From: Leptolinea sp. HRD-7
GTDB lineage: Bacteria > Chloroflexota > Anaerolineae > Anaerolineales > Anaerolineaceae
DNA length: 64,000 nt
Direction: 5' to 3'
Assembly: GCA_024363285.1 (NCBI GenBank)
Contig: AP024710.1
Location: forward strand, 992,001-1,056,000
A program made the translations under genes and the position numbers. A model generated the notes under the pieces. The model saw only the letters and a program-made list of their open reading frames with translations, did not search any database and was not told the origin of the DNA. Shown in pieces: positions 11,901 to 20,641 of the stretch (its first letter is position 1; the number at the start of each line of letters is the position of its first letter).

Positions 11901-14900
11901 GGAAATACCGGTTTCGGCGCGGGCGGAGCCTGAGTATCGATAATGATGGTACGGGGCGCGCTCCACATCCCCGGTTCATCGTTTACATTAACACCTTGAA
12001 CACGCCAGTAATATAAACCGTCAGGAATATTCGAAACAGGCAAAAAGGTTCGTATTGAACTTCCCAATGTCTCATTTATTAGCGGGGCTGTAAAACCGGC
12101 AGATTTATCCAGTTGTATGTGGTACTTTTCACCGGAAAAAACGCCATTCCAGGTAAAACTGGGACGCGGATCATTGGTCAGGAAACCAGTTGCCGGATTA
12201 ACCGGTACAGGCGCCGCGGGTATTGCTGGAAGAAGAGAAATACTGCGCACCGGCGACCAATCGCCCCAGTTTTGAGCCTCATCTCTTGCTCTTACCCGCC
12301 AGGAATACGCGACCATGGGTTTTAAATTCGCCGGTATGAACGACGTAGCAGTTATCGGTGCACCTGGAACTGTTTCTCCCGGTGTTGAAAAGAATACCGG
12401 ACCGGTAAATCCATTGTCATCGATCTGGAACTGGTAGGCGTTGGCGCCGACAGAGGAAGTCCAGCTAAAAGTTGGGATCGCCCGAAGCGAAACAGAATGG
12501 TCAGCCGGTGATACCAGAACAGGGGCGGATGGGGCAATGTTGTCATAAGTAAAATTTGCGGCTTGCCCGAAGTCTCCAGTGATATGTGAAACATTCACCA
12601 CTGCCACCCGCCAGTACCATTTTCCGTTATGGGTTAACAATCCATCCATCACTGGCGCTGTACAGGTTCCTCCCAACTCATCCAGGGTATGCATGTTTTC
12701 ACCGCTGAATGTCAGGTTATCGGATATTTGGATGATGTAACCGATAGCTCCAGACGCACAATTCCATGTCAAAACAGGGGTTCCAGAATTAATTGATGAA
12801 CCAGAAACCGGTGAAATCAGTTTTGGGGCTGGTATTTTCACCGCGTTCATATGGATTACCCGTAAATCACTCCACGCGCTCCAGTTTCCGGCCGCGTCAC
12901 GCGCACGTACATGCCAGTAAAAATCCCCTACCGGGATGGTTGGCGGCGTATGGGTGACGGTTGTCAACACCGGGGATGTATAGAGAGGAGAAAAAGTGGC
13001 GATGGTTGCGTCGGTCGCCGATCCATATTCAAACTGATAGCCTGTCGCCGTTAATGACACTTTCCAACTAAATACGGGTGTTGTAAACAGGTATCCCGTC
13101 ACCGGCGAGACAGGAACCGGCGCCACTGGACTCTGAGTATCCATAACAAATGACCGCGCCGCACTCCATGAGCCTGCTCCGCCGGTATGGTTTCTTCCTC
13201 TAACACGCCAGTACCAGATACCGTCTGACAATGGGCTGTCAGGTGTTTTATTCAGGTCGGTTATGGATGTGATCAAAAAGGATGAAGCCGGGAAAGCGGC
13301 GGAATTGGATATCTGAATTTCATACGTTTCCGCGGTGGTTGCCGCGTTCCAGGTAAGCACAGGCAACACATTGACTGCCGCGCCGGCTGCCGGACTGACC
13401 TGTACCGGAACGGCCGGTAATGAGGATTGCAGCGATATTGTCCGCGATTCACTCCAATCACCCGTATTTCCCAGCGCGTCAAACGCACGAACGTGCCAAT
13501 AAAACAGGGTTTCTTTTGGAATTTTGACCGGTTTAAATGAACTGACTGCCACAACAGATTGTCCGTACACCGAACCGGTCGAATCATCCGTCAAAGGAGA
13601 AATGGTTAATCCGTTATCAGTGCTTGTGCCAATTTCAAACAGATAAGATTTTGAGTCGGTAGAGCCGTTCCAGGTGAAAACTGGTATGCTGAGAGGCGTG
13701 TTATCCGTCAATGGTGATAGTAGAATCGGGGCGGTCGGGCCGGTGGTATCCATAATGAAAGAACGGACCACGCTCCAGTTCCCGGCACCCCGGGTAGAAT
13801 TGACTGCCCGTACCCGCCAGTACCAGGTGCCATCAGAAAGAGAGGCCGTAATGGGATGAGAAAAAGTTCCGGCTGGCTTGCGTAAATCTTCTTTCAATAC
13901 GCCGGAAAATTGGGCGTTTTGCGATACTTGAACATCATAAAAAACTCCACCTGGCACACTATTCCATGCCAGTGTGGGGTTGGATTTAAATGAAGCACCA
14001 ACCGCTGGCGATAGTTGAACCGGAGAAACAGGTATGGCCGTCTGGATGATCAGAGTTCGAGCATCGCTCCATTCACCCCAGTTACCCAGGCTGTCTTTTC
14101 CACGAACATGCCAGTAACAGGGAATTTCCACCGGCAGCCCGGAGGGCAGGTAACTTGTTTTAGTCAGAGCGGGCAACCCGCTGACGGTTCCATCCGGCGA
14201 CATCAGGATCGGACTGCTAAAATCCGCCGAATCATCCACTTCAAATTGATACGCAACTGTTCCCGTGACCGGTTGCCACGAAAAAACAGGAATACCCACT
14301 GGTGACGCTTCATTCGCGGGCGAAATTAGTGTAGGCGCAACTGGACCATGCGTATCCACTGTGAAAACAAACAGTTCGCTCCAGGTTCCCGGCGCAGGGT
14401 CGCCGTTGGAGTTTGCCGCCCGAACCCGCCAGAAGTACGATCCATCCGGCAGACTGGTATCAAGCGAGTACGTTAGCCCGCTCCCGGTTTCTTCCTTTAA
14501 TATTGTGGCAAAATCAAAATCTTTCGATAGTTGAAAGGTGTATGAATCCGCGGTTGATGCCATCTTCCAGGTAAATATTGGTTGTGATAAGTTTGAAATG
14601 GCGCCATTTGCCGGTCTGACAAGTACCGGCGCTGGTGGAACATCCGGAATCAGGGGACTTGTAAACAACAATCGATTGGGAGAGCCAGAATCCAACCCAT
14701 TGATCACACCCTTAGTGGAACTGGAAATCAGCCATGCCGTCACATCGGCAGAGGAGGCGGATGGATGGGATTGCAGGAACAAAGCCGTGGCGCCCGCCGC
14801 GTGCGGCGCGGCCATCGATGTTCCATGCCGGATTTCAACCCCACCCCCCATCGAAGTGGAGGTGATATCAGAACCGGGCGCGAAAATATCCAGGCAGTAG

Positions 14901-16120
14901 CCCTGATTGGAATTGGCGGTAACTGTATCAGTCACATCGGAAGCACCCACAGTAATAACCCCGGGAATCCGGGCAGGTGAATACTGGCAGGCGTTTCCAT
15001 TCTCGTTGCCTGCCGCCGCGATGTAGGTGATCCCTGCCGCGATCGACCGGTTGATGGCCAGATCTTCCGCGTCACTGGCTCCGCTGACATAGCTTAAATT
15101 AACCACCGCGGGTTTGACATGGTTCGCGGTGATCCAATCGACGGCGGCAATAATGGATGAAACCGAGCCTTTGCCCTCGCAATTTGTCACCCGCACACTA
15201 TGAATGGACGCGGCTTTCGCCACGCCGTATGTGTTGCTGCCGATAATCCCGGCCACATGGGTGCCATGACCGTTGCAATCGGTCATGCCGCCGTCAACGG
15301 TATCAAAATCATTGGAAGCCCGGCCGCCAAAATCGGGGTGCGCGGTGTCAATCCCGCTGTCCATCAGGTAGACGTGCACGCCCGCGCCGGATTGGTAGTA
15401 GGTGTAATTTCCATCCAGTGGCAGGTTTTGCTGGTCAATACGGTCCAAACCCCAGGGTGAGGTTGACTGAATAGAGTTGATGGTGATGTCATCCGCCAGC
15501 CAGACGACCTGATCGGCCTCGATGAACGCGATATCTGGATCCTGGCGCAGCATATCGAGCAATTCGGGTGAAAGCGACGCGGAAAAACCGCTGATCACGG
15601 AAGAAAATGTGCGGTCAACGCTGACACCCATTGCCGAGACATCATTGATCTGTGCGGCTGTTTCCGCACCGGCGGTTTTGTAGACCACAATATAGCGGCC
15701 CGGGATAATCTCCACACCCTGTGGTTGGATCAATGGAACGACGGGCGGTAGCTTTGTATTTGTTGAAGTTGTTGTGGGTGTGGCGGATTCCGTCACAAAA
15801 GGGGTAGGACTTAGAGTTTCTGTATAGACAGGTTCTGCCGTTGGGATCTGAGTGAATGTTTCTGTGGGAATGACCGGGGTTTCAGAGGGTATTAAAGTCG
15901 GTTCGACTGTAGGGGTATAAACAATTTCAGGCGTGGAAGTGGGTTCTTCAGGGACGGGGGTGGGTTCAGTAGTTTGGGTATCGGTTGGAACTATCGTGGG
16001 TTCAAGAGTGGGGGTGGCGTCAATCTCCTGTGCCTGAACCGTGAGAGGATTTATCAATAAGGAAAAAGCGAACAGGATGAAAAGAATAGCAGGTAAAGAT
16101 GATACCCTTATCGTATTCAT
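8948..16120 (-). CDS. Second giant secreted subtilisin-like (S8) protease, paralogue of subtilase 1
   Basis: 2390 aa; ATG at 16120 with a GGAGAGAGG stretch upstream. Same architecture as the protease at 834-8123: signal peptide (1-31), PT-rich linker (35-125), I9 propeptide (about 140-208), S8 domain (about 220-490), 17 alternating FN3-like modules and a LamG-like C-terminal domain ending about 2385. Catalytic residues: Asp254 (LMDSG), His285 (NGHGTHVAG), Ser435 (HGTSMAAPH), oxyanion Asn372 (AAGN). The modules are diverged from each other, with no recent internal duplication, and the DNA is more GC-rich than subtilase 1. The pair probably arose by tandem gene duplication, since module number and order match. 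Expected role: extracellular proteolysis by a protein-fermenting cell (inference). Confidence 0.93.
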   Translation of the reverse strand: MNTIRVSSLPAILFILFAFSLLINPLTVQAQEIDATPTLEPTIVPTDTQTTEPTPVPEEPTSTPEIVYTPTVEPTLIPSETPVIPTETFTQIPTAEPVYTETLSPTPFVTESATPTTTSTNTKLPPVVPLIQPQGVEIIPGRYIVVYKTAGAETAAQINDVSAMGVSVDRTFSSVISGFSASLSPELLDMLRQDPDIAFIEADQVVWLADDITINSIQSTSPWGLDRIDQQNLPLDGNYTYYQSGAGVHVYLMDSGIDTAHPDFGGRASNDFDTVDGGMTDCNGHGTHVAGIIGSNTYGVAKAASIHSVRVTNCEGKGSVSSIIAAVDWITANHVKPAVVNLSYVSGASDAEDLAINRSIAAGITYIAAAGNENGNACQYSPARIPGVITVGASDVTDTVTANSNQGYCLDIFAPGSDITSTSMGGGVEIRHGTSMAAPHAAGATALFLQSHPSASSADVTAWLISSSTKGVINGLDSGSPNRLLFTSPLIPDVPPAPVLVRPANGAISNLSQPIFTWKMASTADSYTFQLSKDFDFATILKEETGSGLTYSLDTSLPDGSYFWRVRAANSNGDPAPGTWSELFVFTVDTHGPVAPTLISPANEASPVGIPVFSWQPVTGTVAYQFEVDDSADFSSPILMSPDGTVSGLPALTKTSYLPSGLPVEIPCYWHVRGKDSLGNWGEWSDARTLIIQTAIPVSPVQLSPAVGASFKSNPTLAWNSVPGGVFYDVQVSQNAQFSGVLKEDLRKPAGTFSHPITASLSDGTWYWRVRAVNSTRGAGNWSVVRSFIMDTTGPTAPILLSPLTDNTPLSIPVFTWNGSTDSKSYLFEIGTSTDNGLTISPLTDDSTGSVYGQSVVAVSSFKPVKIPKETLFYWHVRAFDALGNTGDWSESRTISLQSSLPAVPVQVSPAAGAAVNVLPVLTWNAATTAETYEIQISNSAAFPASSFLITSITDLNKTPDSPLSDGIWYWRVRGRNHTGGAGSWSAARSFVMDTQSPVAPVPVSPVTGYLFTTPVFSWKVSLTATGYQFEYGSATDATIATFSPLYTSPVLTTVTHTPPTIPVGDFYWHVRARDAAGNWSAWSDLRVIHMNAVKIPAPKLISPVSGSSINSGTPVLTWNCASGAIGYIIQISDNLTFSGENMHTLDELGGTCTAPVMDGLLTHNGKWYWRVAVVNVSHITGDFGQAANFTYDNIAPSAPVLVSPADHSVSLRAIPTFSWTSSVGANAYQFQIDDNGFTGPVFFSTPGETVPGAPITATSFIPANLKPMVAYSWRVRARDEAQNWGDWSPVRSISLLPAIPAAPVPVNPATGFLTNDPRPSFTWNGVFSGEKYHIQLDKSAGFTAPLINETLGSSIRTFLPVSNIPDGLYYWRVQGVNVNDEPGMWSAPRTIIIDTQAPPAPKPVFPANNANTLRATPVFSWAAVTGANAYQFELDDESGFIDPLIPSGNSIPGTSITTISYKTSALSTLIPYFWRVRARDAAGNWGMWSDTQTFTILPLIPAAPIPVSPSASFYTRTQPTFTWSATALAVDYILEVDDDVRFLTPNFSEKIGNVLTFTPSSLPPDGLYYWRVRAVNANNEAGPGSAPRSFFVDTMAPAAPNPVAPLDNAKGIRTIPFFTWSIPAGAKSYQFQMDDNNFSDPEHVFYTTPGDTVPGVPLTTTYAKPETLSTLKEYQWRVRACDAAGNWGSWSAVRTITLQPSLPPVTVLQTPVNGFISRNANPVFTVKETASILRYEVELTPVSPAGSAILIQSPSNTISYTGEALKDGRYSWRARMVNAANEAGVWSGSLTFTIDTLPPDKPILKTPVNGSADGRVVPVFTWGIVPGAKNYHINIDDDADFSSPLLTDTSLTVTAYKPANLTPLTPYCWRVRAVDTAGNESEWSETFTISLLPTIPGIPVQKSPANGQLTNDPTPEFRWNTVTGVTGYEFQLSATGTFSSSVLTGNVTSYTPPASLDQQGKYFWRVRALNAKNEPGTWSPVWNFSLDTVPPEAPVLTAPAEDALLPVGTPVFSWKAPFGASAYQFEYDNDADFSSPVYTSPDGSISGLAVITLTSVKPPAMAPAVPYYWHVRARDAAGNWGDWSTARRITIQESLPGIPVLSFPADKAFTTYRRPVFGWASTQYGFYYEVQVSRYASFTEILKDEVTISANQLTLSFADDLPIGDLYWRVRALNVNGKPGNWSLVGKLTVLAGYEFTADSTGWLARPGGLWIVEGGSMSTPGAGAVNAVSSAVIDGYFSEFTYEARVRMGFDAGLPTGVVGNDHGLILFGSESLTAQNDIVNGYYFHIGQKMTSPGAGLAQFGIDQVINGVKKPLTGIGYLSGPVNFNGWNALKVVSRGTTLTFFINNIQVYTLTNTSFNSGRLGVYSVSHADPSQIFSMDWARLSAPE

Positions 16121-16432
16121 GGGCGATTTCCCTCTCTCCGGGGGTTGTCACACGTGAATTAACATGACCGCGCCGACATAATCCGGAGGTGGAATGGCAT
16201 AACCCCGCTATTACTTGGTTCGACGCCGGCACGATCGATGAATTACATACAGGTTAATAATAGTATAAATCGCTAAGATTCAGGCGAAGATTTGCGATTG
16301 GATTCTCTGTATGTTACAGTGTTTCCGGGTGGCGACTCTGGTTCCAAATTCTGTCCATCAGACAAGGCGTCAGGATAATCCAGTCTCTGGAGAACCAATC
16401 ATTTAGAGCATCGCTCATGTATTTTATCGAGC
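16121..16432. other. Upstream region of subtilase 2
   Basis: About 310 bases with no open frame of note. A TATACT-like -10 lies near 16260 on the minus strand but lacks a clear -35. No repeat is seen before 16433. Confidence 0.35.
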
Positions 16433-16510
16433 AGGGTGTTGTTGACCATTTAATTACACAACATTACCACCTATATTTTAGATATCAATCATACAGGTGC
16501 GGTCAACACA
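16433..16510. repeat. MITE-like inverted-repeat element, copy 1 (diverged)
   Basis: Left arm AGGGTGTTGTTGACCA and right arm GTGCGGTCAACACA are imperfect inverted repeats enclosing about 48 AT-rich bases. Same arms as copies at 16544, 16666 and 53030, but more mismatched. Confidence 0.7.
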
Positions 16511-16543
16511 TCAATAGCTTCGCTACTTTTGGGGAACCAATAG

Positions 16544-16625
16544 TAGGGTGCTGTTGACCGCCCATTCACATCTCATATCCATCCACAATTAGAATTCCAT
16601 TTATTCAGTTGCGGTCAACGCACCA
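16544..16625. repeat. MITE-like inverted-repeat element, copy 2
   Basis: Left arm TAGGGTGCTGTTGACCGC, right arm GCGGTCAACGCACCA, about 50 bases between them. The interior is clearly related to that of copy 3 (CCATTCAC, ACAATTA and TTATTCAG blocks in the same order), so the whole element, not just its ends, is duplicated. Confidence 0.85.
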
Positions 16626-16665
16626 TGCCCGGGTCATTCCTGCATCCTGAATATTTACAAGTCAG

Positions 16666-16748
16666 TAGGGTACTGTTGACCGCCCATTCACGCCATATAA
16701 ACATCTACAATTAATATATCCACTTATTCAGAAGCGGTCAACGCACCA
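16666..16748. repeat. MITE-like inverted-repeat element, copy 3
   Basis: Left arm TAGGGTACTGTTGACCGC, right arm GCGGTCAACGCACCA, offset 122 bp from copy 2. It ends 45 bp before the stop of the 1-phosphofructokinase gene, so the folded RNA may also help end that transcript. A 10-base T-run follows at 16771-16781. Confidence 0.85.
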
Positions 16749-16793
16749 ATAGCTGGCCTATCCTACATCCTTTTTTTTTTTAGGGTGACTGCA

Positions 16794-17753
16794 TCACTCA
16801 AATGTGAATCCATGTTCAGTATTCACCCATTTTTCACATACAACCTGTTCCAGCAATTTCTCGATCATATCCCGTGACCCCACTTCTGTCCCACTCAGGC
16901 TCGCGGTGACGGCACCGCAGGCCACGCCCCATCCCGCGGCTTCTTTCAACGCTTTACCCCGCGATAAGGCCCACACCATGCCCCCGACCATCGAGTCACC
17001 CGCGCCGATGGGGTTCCGCTCTACCACCTCAGGACCGCGAACCAGCCATGTTTCCCCACCTGACTGCAGCAGCGCTCCGTCTTTACCCATCGAAATTACT
17101 ATATTCCGCGCGCCGAATTCACGAATCCGTAAAGCCACCCTCGCCATTTCGGCTGTTGTGCCGTACGGCAAGCCGGTTAGAACCCCGGCTTCTTCGGCAT
17201 TGGGTTTCACGAGGTAGGGTTTTTCTGCGCAGCCCAACCGCAAGGCTTCACCGGTGGTATCCAGCAGAGTCAACGCGCCATGCCGGTTAAGTACCTTGAT
17301 GACGCGGGCGTAAAAATCATCCGGGCAGCCGGGCGGCAGGCTTCCGGCCAACACCCACCAGTCACCGGGTTGGGCCAGGGAATCGATCTTTTCGATCAAT
17401 TCATACTGACGGTCTTCTTCCACCAGCGGCCCTTTTTCGTTAACCTTAATGTAATGCCCGTCGGATGACGTCACAATACTGACATTGGTGCGTGTTTCCC
17501 CTTTTATCCAAACAAAATCGGTGTTTATGCCCAGCGCAGCCAGTCCATCACGCAATATCTCTCCTGTTTTACCACCCAGGTATCCAACTGCCGTGCTCTC
17601 AGCCCCGAGTGCTTTCAACTGGCGCGAGACGTTGAAGCCTTTTCCTCCAAAATCTATTCGAGAATCGGTTGCGCGTAATACAGTATCAAATTGCAATTTC
17701 GAGAGGATAAATTCACGGTCAACCGCCGGATTCAGGGTAAGGGTGTAGATCAT
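16794..17753 (-). CDS. fruK: 1-phosphofructokinase family sugar kinase (PfkB)
   Basis: 319 aa, the usual length. Phosphorylates fructose 1-phosphate (or tagatose 6-phosphate) to the bisphosphate with ATP in the cytoplasm. PfkB signatures are complete: GGKGFNVSRQL near residue 36 (substrate loop), LAGSLPPG near 135, and the C-terminal GAGDS motif at 250-254 with catalytic Asp253 followed by the anion hole. The N-terminal TLNPAVD is typical of the FruK/LacC subgroup. No fructose PTS gene is adjacent, so whether the substrate is fructose 1-phosphate, tagatose 6-phosphate or another hexose phosphate is not settled by context. Transcribed alone on the minus strand. Confidence 0.88.
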   Translation of the reverse strand: MIYTLTLNPAVDREFILSKLQFDTVLRATDSRIDFGGKGFNVSRQLKALGAESTAVGYLGGKTGEILRDGLAALGINTDFVWIKGETRTNVSIVTSSDGHYIKVNEKGPLVEEDRQYELIEKIDSLAQPGDWWVLAGSLPPGCPDDFYARVIKVLNRHGALTLLDTTGEALRLGCAEKPYLVKPNAEEAGVLTGLPYGTTAEMARVALRIREFGARNIVISMGKDGALLQSGGETWLVRGPEVVERNPIGAGDSMVGGMVWALSRGKALKEAAGWGVACGAVTASLSGTEVGSRDMIEKLLEQVVCEKWVNTEHGFTFE

Positions 17754-18080
17754 TTTTTCACTTTCATAGTGAATATTGATTGGATTTGTACTTGAAAAGT
17801 ATTCTGCGTATCATTCATCGTTTTTTAGTTCAATTTCAACATTTTAATTTCATTTCCTGAATTTTTTATAGTAAACCCTTTTTTAACAATTTAAACCCCC
17901 AAACAGGAGCTTTTTTTAATTATCCTAACTCCACCCGAAATTGTTCAAAGTGAGCGAAGTGTAGACCATAAAACCTTCGTTGTTCCACTTAAGCGTTCTA
18001 GACTTAACCCATTTTTTTCGATAAATTTACTCTCTTTTTACTTTTAACCGGTCGCTTTTCTGCTTATATATAATTGCCGG
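17754..18080. other. Divergent promoter region between fruK and a chemotaxis receptor gene
   Basis: AT-rich, no open frame. A perfect TATAAT lies at 18069-18074 on the plus strand and could be the -10 of the receptor gene; no good -35 is present 17 bases before it. No clear promoter was found for fruK. Confidence 0.4.
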
Positions 18081-18212
18081 ATTTGTTCCCGCAAGAATAA
18101 AAAGCGGGGAAATACCATGCAGGCGTTAGACCTCAAACACAGCGGCCACATTTATCACGATGATAACGATGGATGCCGGCTTTAAATTGTGATTCTACTT
18201 AAAGGAGATAAT
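18081..18212 (+). other. Possible structured 5' leader of the chemotaxis receptor mRNA
   Basis: If transcription starts after the TATAAT at 18069-18074, the leader is about 130 nt. It holds a CCCGC...GCGGG hairpin (about 18088-18111), conserved-looking unpaired blocks, and a perfect TTATCA-CGA-TGATAA hairpin near 18153-18167 between GGCC- and GCCGGC-rich arms. Size and position fit a riboswitch, but it does not match the GEMM-I consensus well enough to name one. Confidence 0.3.
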
Positions 18213-20537
18213 ATGGCCAATATATCTGTCTCACCCCGAAAAACCAATCGTGTTTCAGATTGGTTTATTTCATTAAATGGAAGATTGACTTTACTGTTTC
18301 TGGCTATGTCAATCATTCCTTTAATTTTGGTGGGAACGGCAACGTATTTTCAAACTCAACCACGACTGAAAGCAAACGTATATGCCGAATTTAACCGGTC
18401 AGCGGTTATTCAAAGGGATTCCATTGAAAACTGGTTAGCCGGTATCCAGCAGGATATGAATGTGATTGCCAACGCGGAGCGTATTCAATCCATGGACCCG
18501 GTACGCGCCAAGCAAGCTCTCGACACGTACGTAAAACAGTGGAGCGGGTATGAAGGAATCTTTCTCATTGGTCCCGATGGCATTACCGTTGCCAATAGTA
18601 ATGAAGGTGTACTTGACCTTTCCGCGCGTGATTACTTCAAGAAAGCCATTAAAGGTGAAGCGAACGTTTCGCCACCTGTCATTTCACGTAACTCAGGCAA
18701 AGTTAGTGTGATTTTTGCCGTTCCCGTTAAACGGGATGACCAGATCGTTGGGGTGGTGGCAGGTTCAGTCCCCATGACATATATTAAAGACCTGCTAAAA
18801 TCGAGCATGATTGGCGAGACAGGTGACTCATACCTGATCAACAGTGAAGGAATAATGATATCTCCTTCACGATTCACCGAACAATACAAAACTGAGGGGT
18901 TGATCAAAGATCGAACTGAACTCGAGCTAAAGGTAGATTCGTTTGCCGTGCAGGAAATTCTCGCGGGGCATGAAGGCGCTTCCGAATATAAGAATTTCCA
19001 CGGCGATGAAGTCATCGGCTCTTATACTCGTATTCCCAGTCAGAACTGGGGTTTGATCATGGAACAAGACATTCACGAAGCTCTTTCCATGGTCAATATG
19101 ATACGCGATGGGTTGATTCTTCTAATTTCTGTACTCGCAATTCTTGTTGCCGTGATCGGTTTCTTATTTGCCCGGCAGATCTCCTCACCGATCGCTGTCA
19201 TGGCAAAAACAGCCCGCGAGCTTTCCCTGGGTCACATCAACCAGGAAGTGAAGCATAAAGGGAGAGACGAAGTTGGAATTCTGGCAAATTCATTCCGTGA
19301 AATGATCGATTACCAGAAATCAATGGCGAAGACAGCTGAACACATGGCTGAAGGTGACTTAACCGTAGAGGTACAACCGAAAGACGAAGATGACACGTTG
19401 GGAAATGCCTTTGTGAATATGACCAGTAATCTTCGCCGGGCAATTTCACAGGTGATGAACAACGCCGGTCAACTTGATTTGGCCTCGGAAGAATTAACCC
19501 GGGCAGCGGTACAGGCGGAACAGGCCACCTCTCAAATTGCCTCTACTATCCAACAGGTAGCCCGCGGAACAACGATGCAGAGTGAAAGTGTGAGTAAAAC
19601 AGCGGGCTCCGTGGAACAAATGGGGCGGGCGATAGATGGAGTAGCGCGCGGCGCGCAGGATCAGGCATCCGCGATTACGACCGCATCAACCATTACAGGA
19701 CAATTGACCAAAGCGATTGAACAGGTTGCTGAAAATACCCGGCTATCCTCAAACAGTTCGAGTGAAACCGCCCGAACGGCGCGTGTAAGCACGGCAATTG
19801 TGGAAGAGACGGTTCAGGGTATGCAATCCATCAAAGCCAAAGTTGGTGCTTCGGCTCAAAAAGTAGAAGAGATGGGCAAACGTTCCGAGCAAATCGGCAT
19901 GATTCTGGAAACGATCGAAGATATCGCCAGTCAAACCAATCTGCTGGCATTAAACGCGGCCATTGAAGCCGCGCGTGCCGGTGAGCATGGTAAAGGATTC
20001 GCCGTGGTAGCTGACGAAGTGCGCAAACTGGCAGAACGTTCAGCCAATGCCACGCGTGAAATCGCGGATTTGATCAAAGGCATCCAGCAGACCGTCAATG
20101 AAGCCGTAAGCGCCATGGAAGAAGGCTCATTAGAGGTGGAGAAAGGTGTAGAAAAAGGTTCCCAGGCCGGCGAAGCGCTTGAAAGTATTTTAAAAGCGGT
20201 AGAAAATGTGGCAAAACAGACGGAACAGGCGGCCAACGCCATGGATGAAATGAACAAATCAGCCAATGATCTGGTAAACGCGATGGATTCTGTATCGGCC
20301 GTGGTGGAGGAGAATACAGCAGCAACAGAAGAGATGGCTGCAGGCTCGCAGGAAGTGACCCATGCCATTGAAAATATTGCCAGTGTTAGTGAAGAAAATA
20401 GCGCTGCGATTGAAGAAGTGAGCGCGTCTACCGAAGAAATGAGCGCTCAGGTGGAAGAAGTGACGGCTTCAGCCCATGCATTGGCAGAGATGGCTCAGCA
20501 ATTAAAGGATGCTGTTTCACAATTCAGAGTAAAGTAA
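18213..20537 (+). CDS. Methyl-accepting chemotaxis protein with extracellular Cache sensor
   Basis: 774 aa from the ATG at 18213, which has AAAGGAGATAAT in front; an in-frame GTG at 18189 lacks such a site. Layout: short cytoplasmic tail, TM1 (about 22-44), periplasmic or extracellular dCache-type sensor (about 50-285; contains the DYFKKA-type Cache signature), TM2 (about 295-318), HAMP (about 318-370), a second HAMP-like stretch, then the signalling coiled coil with the invariant hairpin tip ([20 protein letters not shown]). It would pass small-molecule signals to CheA/CheW. No CheR-docking pentapeptide ends the protein and no che genes are nearby. Confidence 0.93.
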   Translation: MANISVSPRKTNRVSDWFISLNGRLTLLFLAMSIIPLILVGTATYFQTQPRLKANVYAEFNRSAVIQRDSIENWLAGIQQDMNVIANAERIQSMDPVRAKQALDTYVKQWSGYEGIFLIGPDGITVANSNEGVLDLSARDYFKKAIKGEANVSPPVISRNSGKVSVIFAVPVKRDDQIVGVVAGSVPMTYIKDLLKSSMIGETGDSYLINSEGIMISPSRFTEQYKTEGLIKDRTELELKVDSFAVQEILAGHEGASEYKNFHGDEVIGSYTRIPSQNWGLIMEQDIHEALSMVNMIRDGLILLISVLAILVAVIGFLFARQISSPIAVMAKTARELSLGHINQEVKHKGRDEVGILANSFREMIDYQKSMAKTAEHMAEGDLTVEVQPKDEDDTLGNAFVNMTSNLRRAISQVMNNAGQLDLASEELTRAAVQAEQATSQIASTIQQVARGTTMQSESVSKTAGSVEQMGRAIDGVARGAQDQASAITTASTITGQLTKAIEQVAENTRLSSNSSSETARTARVSTAIVEETVQGMQSIKAKVGASAQKVEEMGKRSEQIGMILETIEDIASQTNLLALNAAIEAARAGEHGKGFAVVADEVRKLAERSANATREIADLIKGIQQTVNEAVSAMEEGSLEVEKGVEKGSQAGEALESILKAVENVAKQTEQAANAMDEMNKSANDLVNAMDSVSAVVEENTAATEEMAAGSQEVTHAIENIASVSEENSAAIEEVSASTEEMSAQVEEVTASAHALAEMAQQLKDAVSQFRVK

Positions 20538-20594
20538 CCATCTCGATCACGGAAAATCAGGAAAAAACCAGAAATAATGCACAGAATTTAATGA

Positions 20595-20624
20595 AAAAGG
20601 TCTCCCAAATAGGGAGACCTTTTG
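20595..20624. terminator. Bidirectional rho-independent terminator
   Basis: AAAAGGTCTCCC pairs with GGGAGACCTTTT around a short loop, between the convergent receptor gene and lysS; A- and T-runs on both sides let it serve both strands. Confidence 0.9.
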
Positions 20625-20641
20625 ATTTATAAGAAAACCGC

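Noticed and set aside
18081-18212. c-di-GMP-I (GEMM) riboswitch
   Set aside because: Some blocks are vaguely similar, but the core purine motif and tetraloop receptor are not matched; kept only as an unnamed leader.
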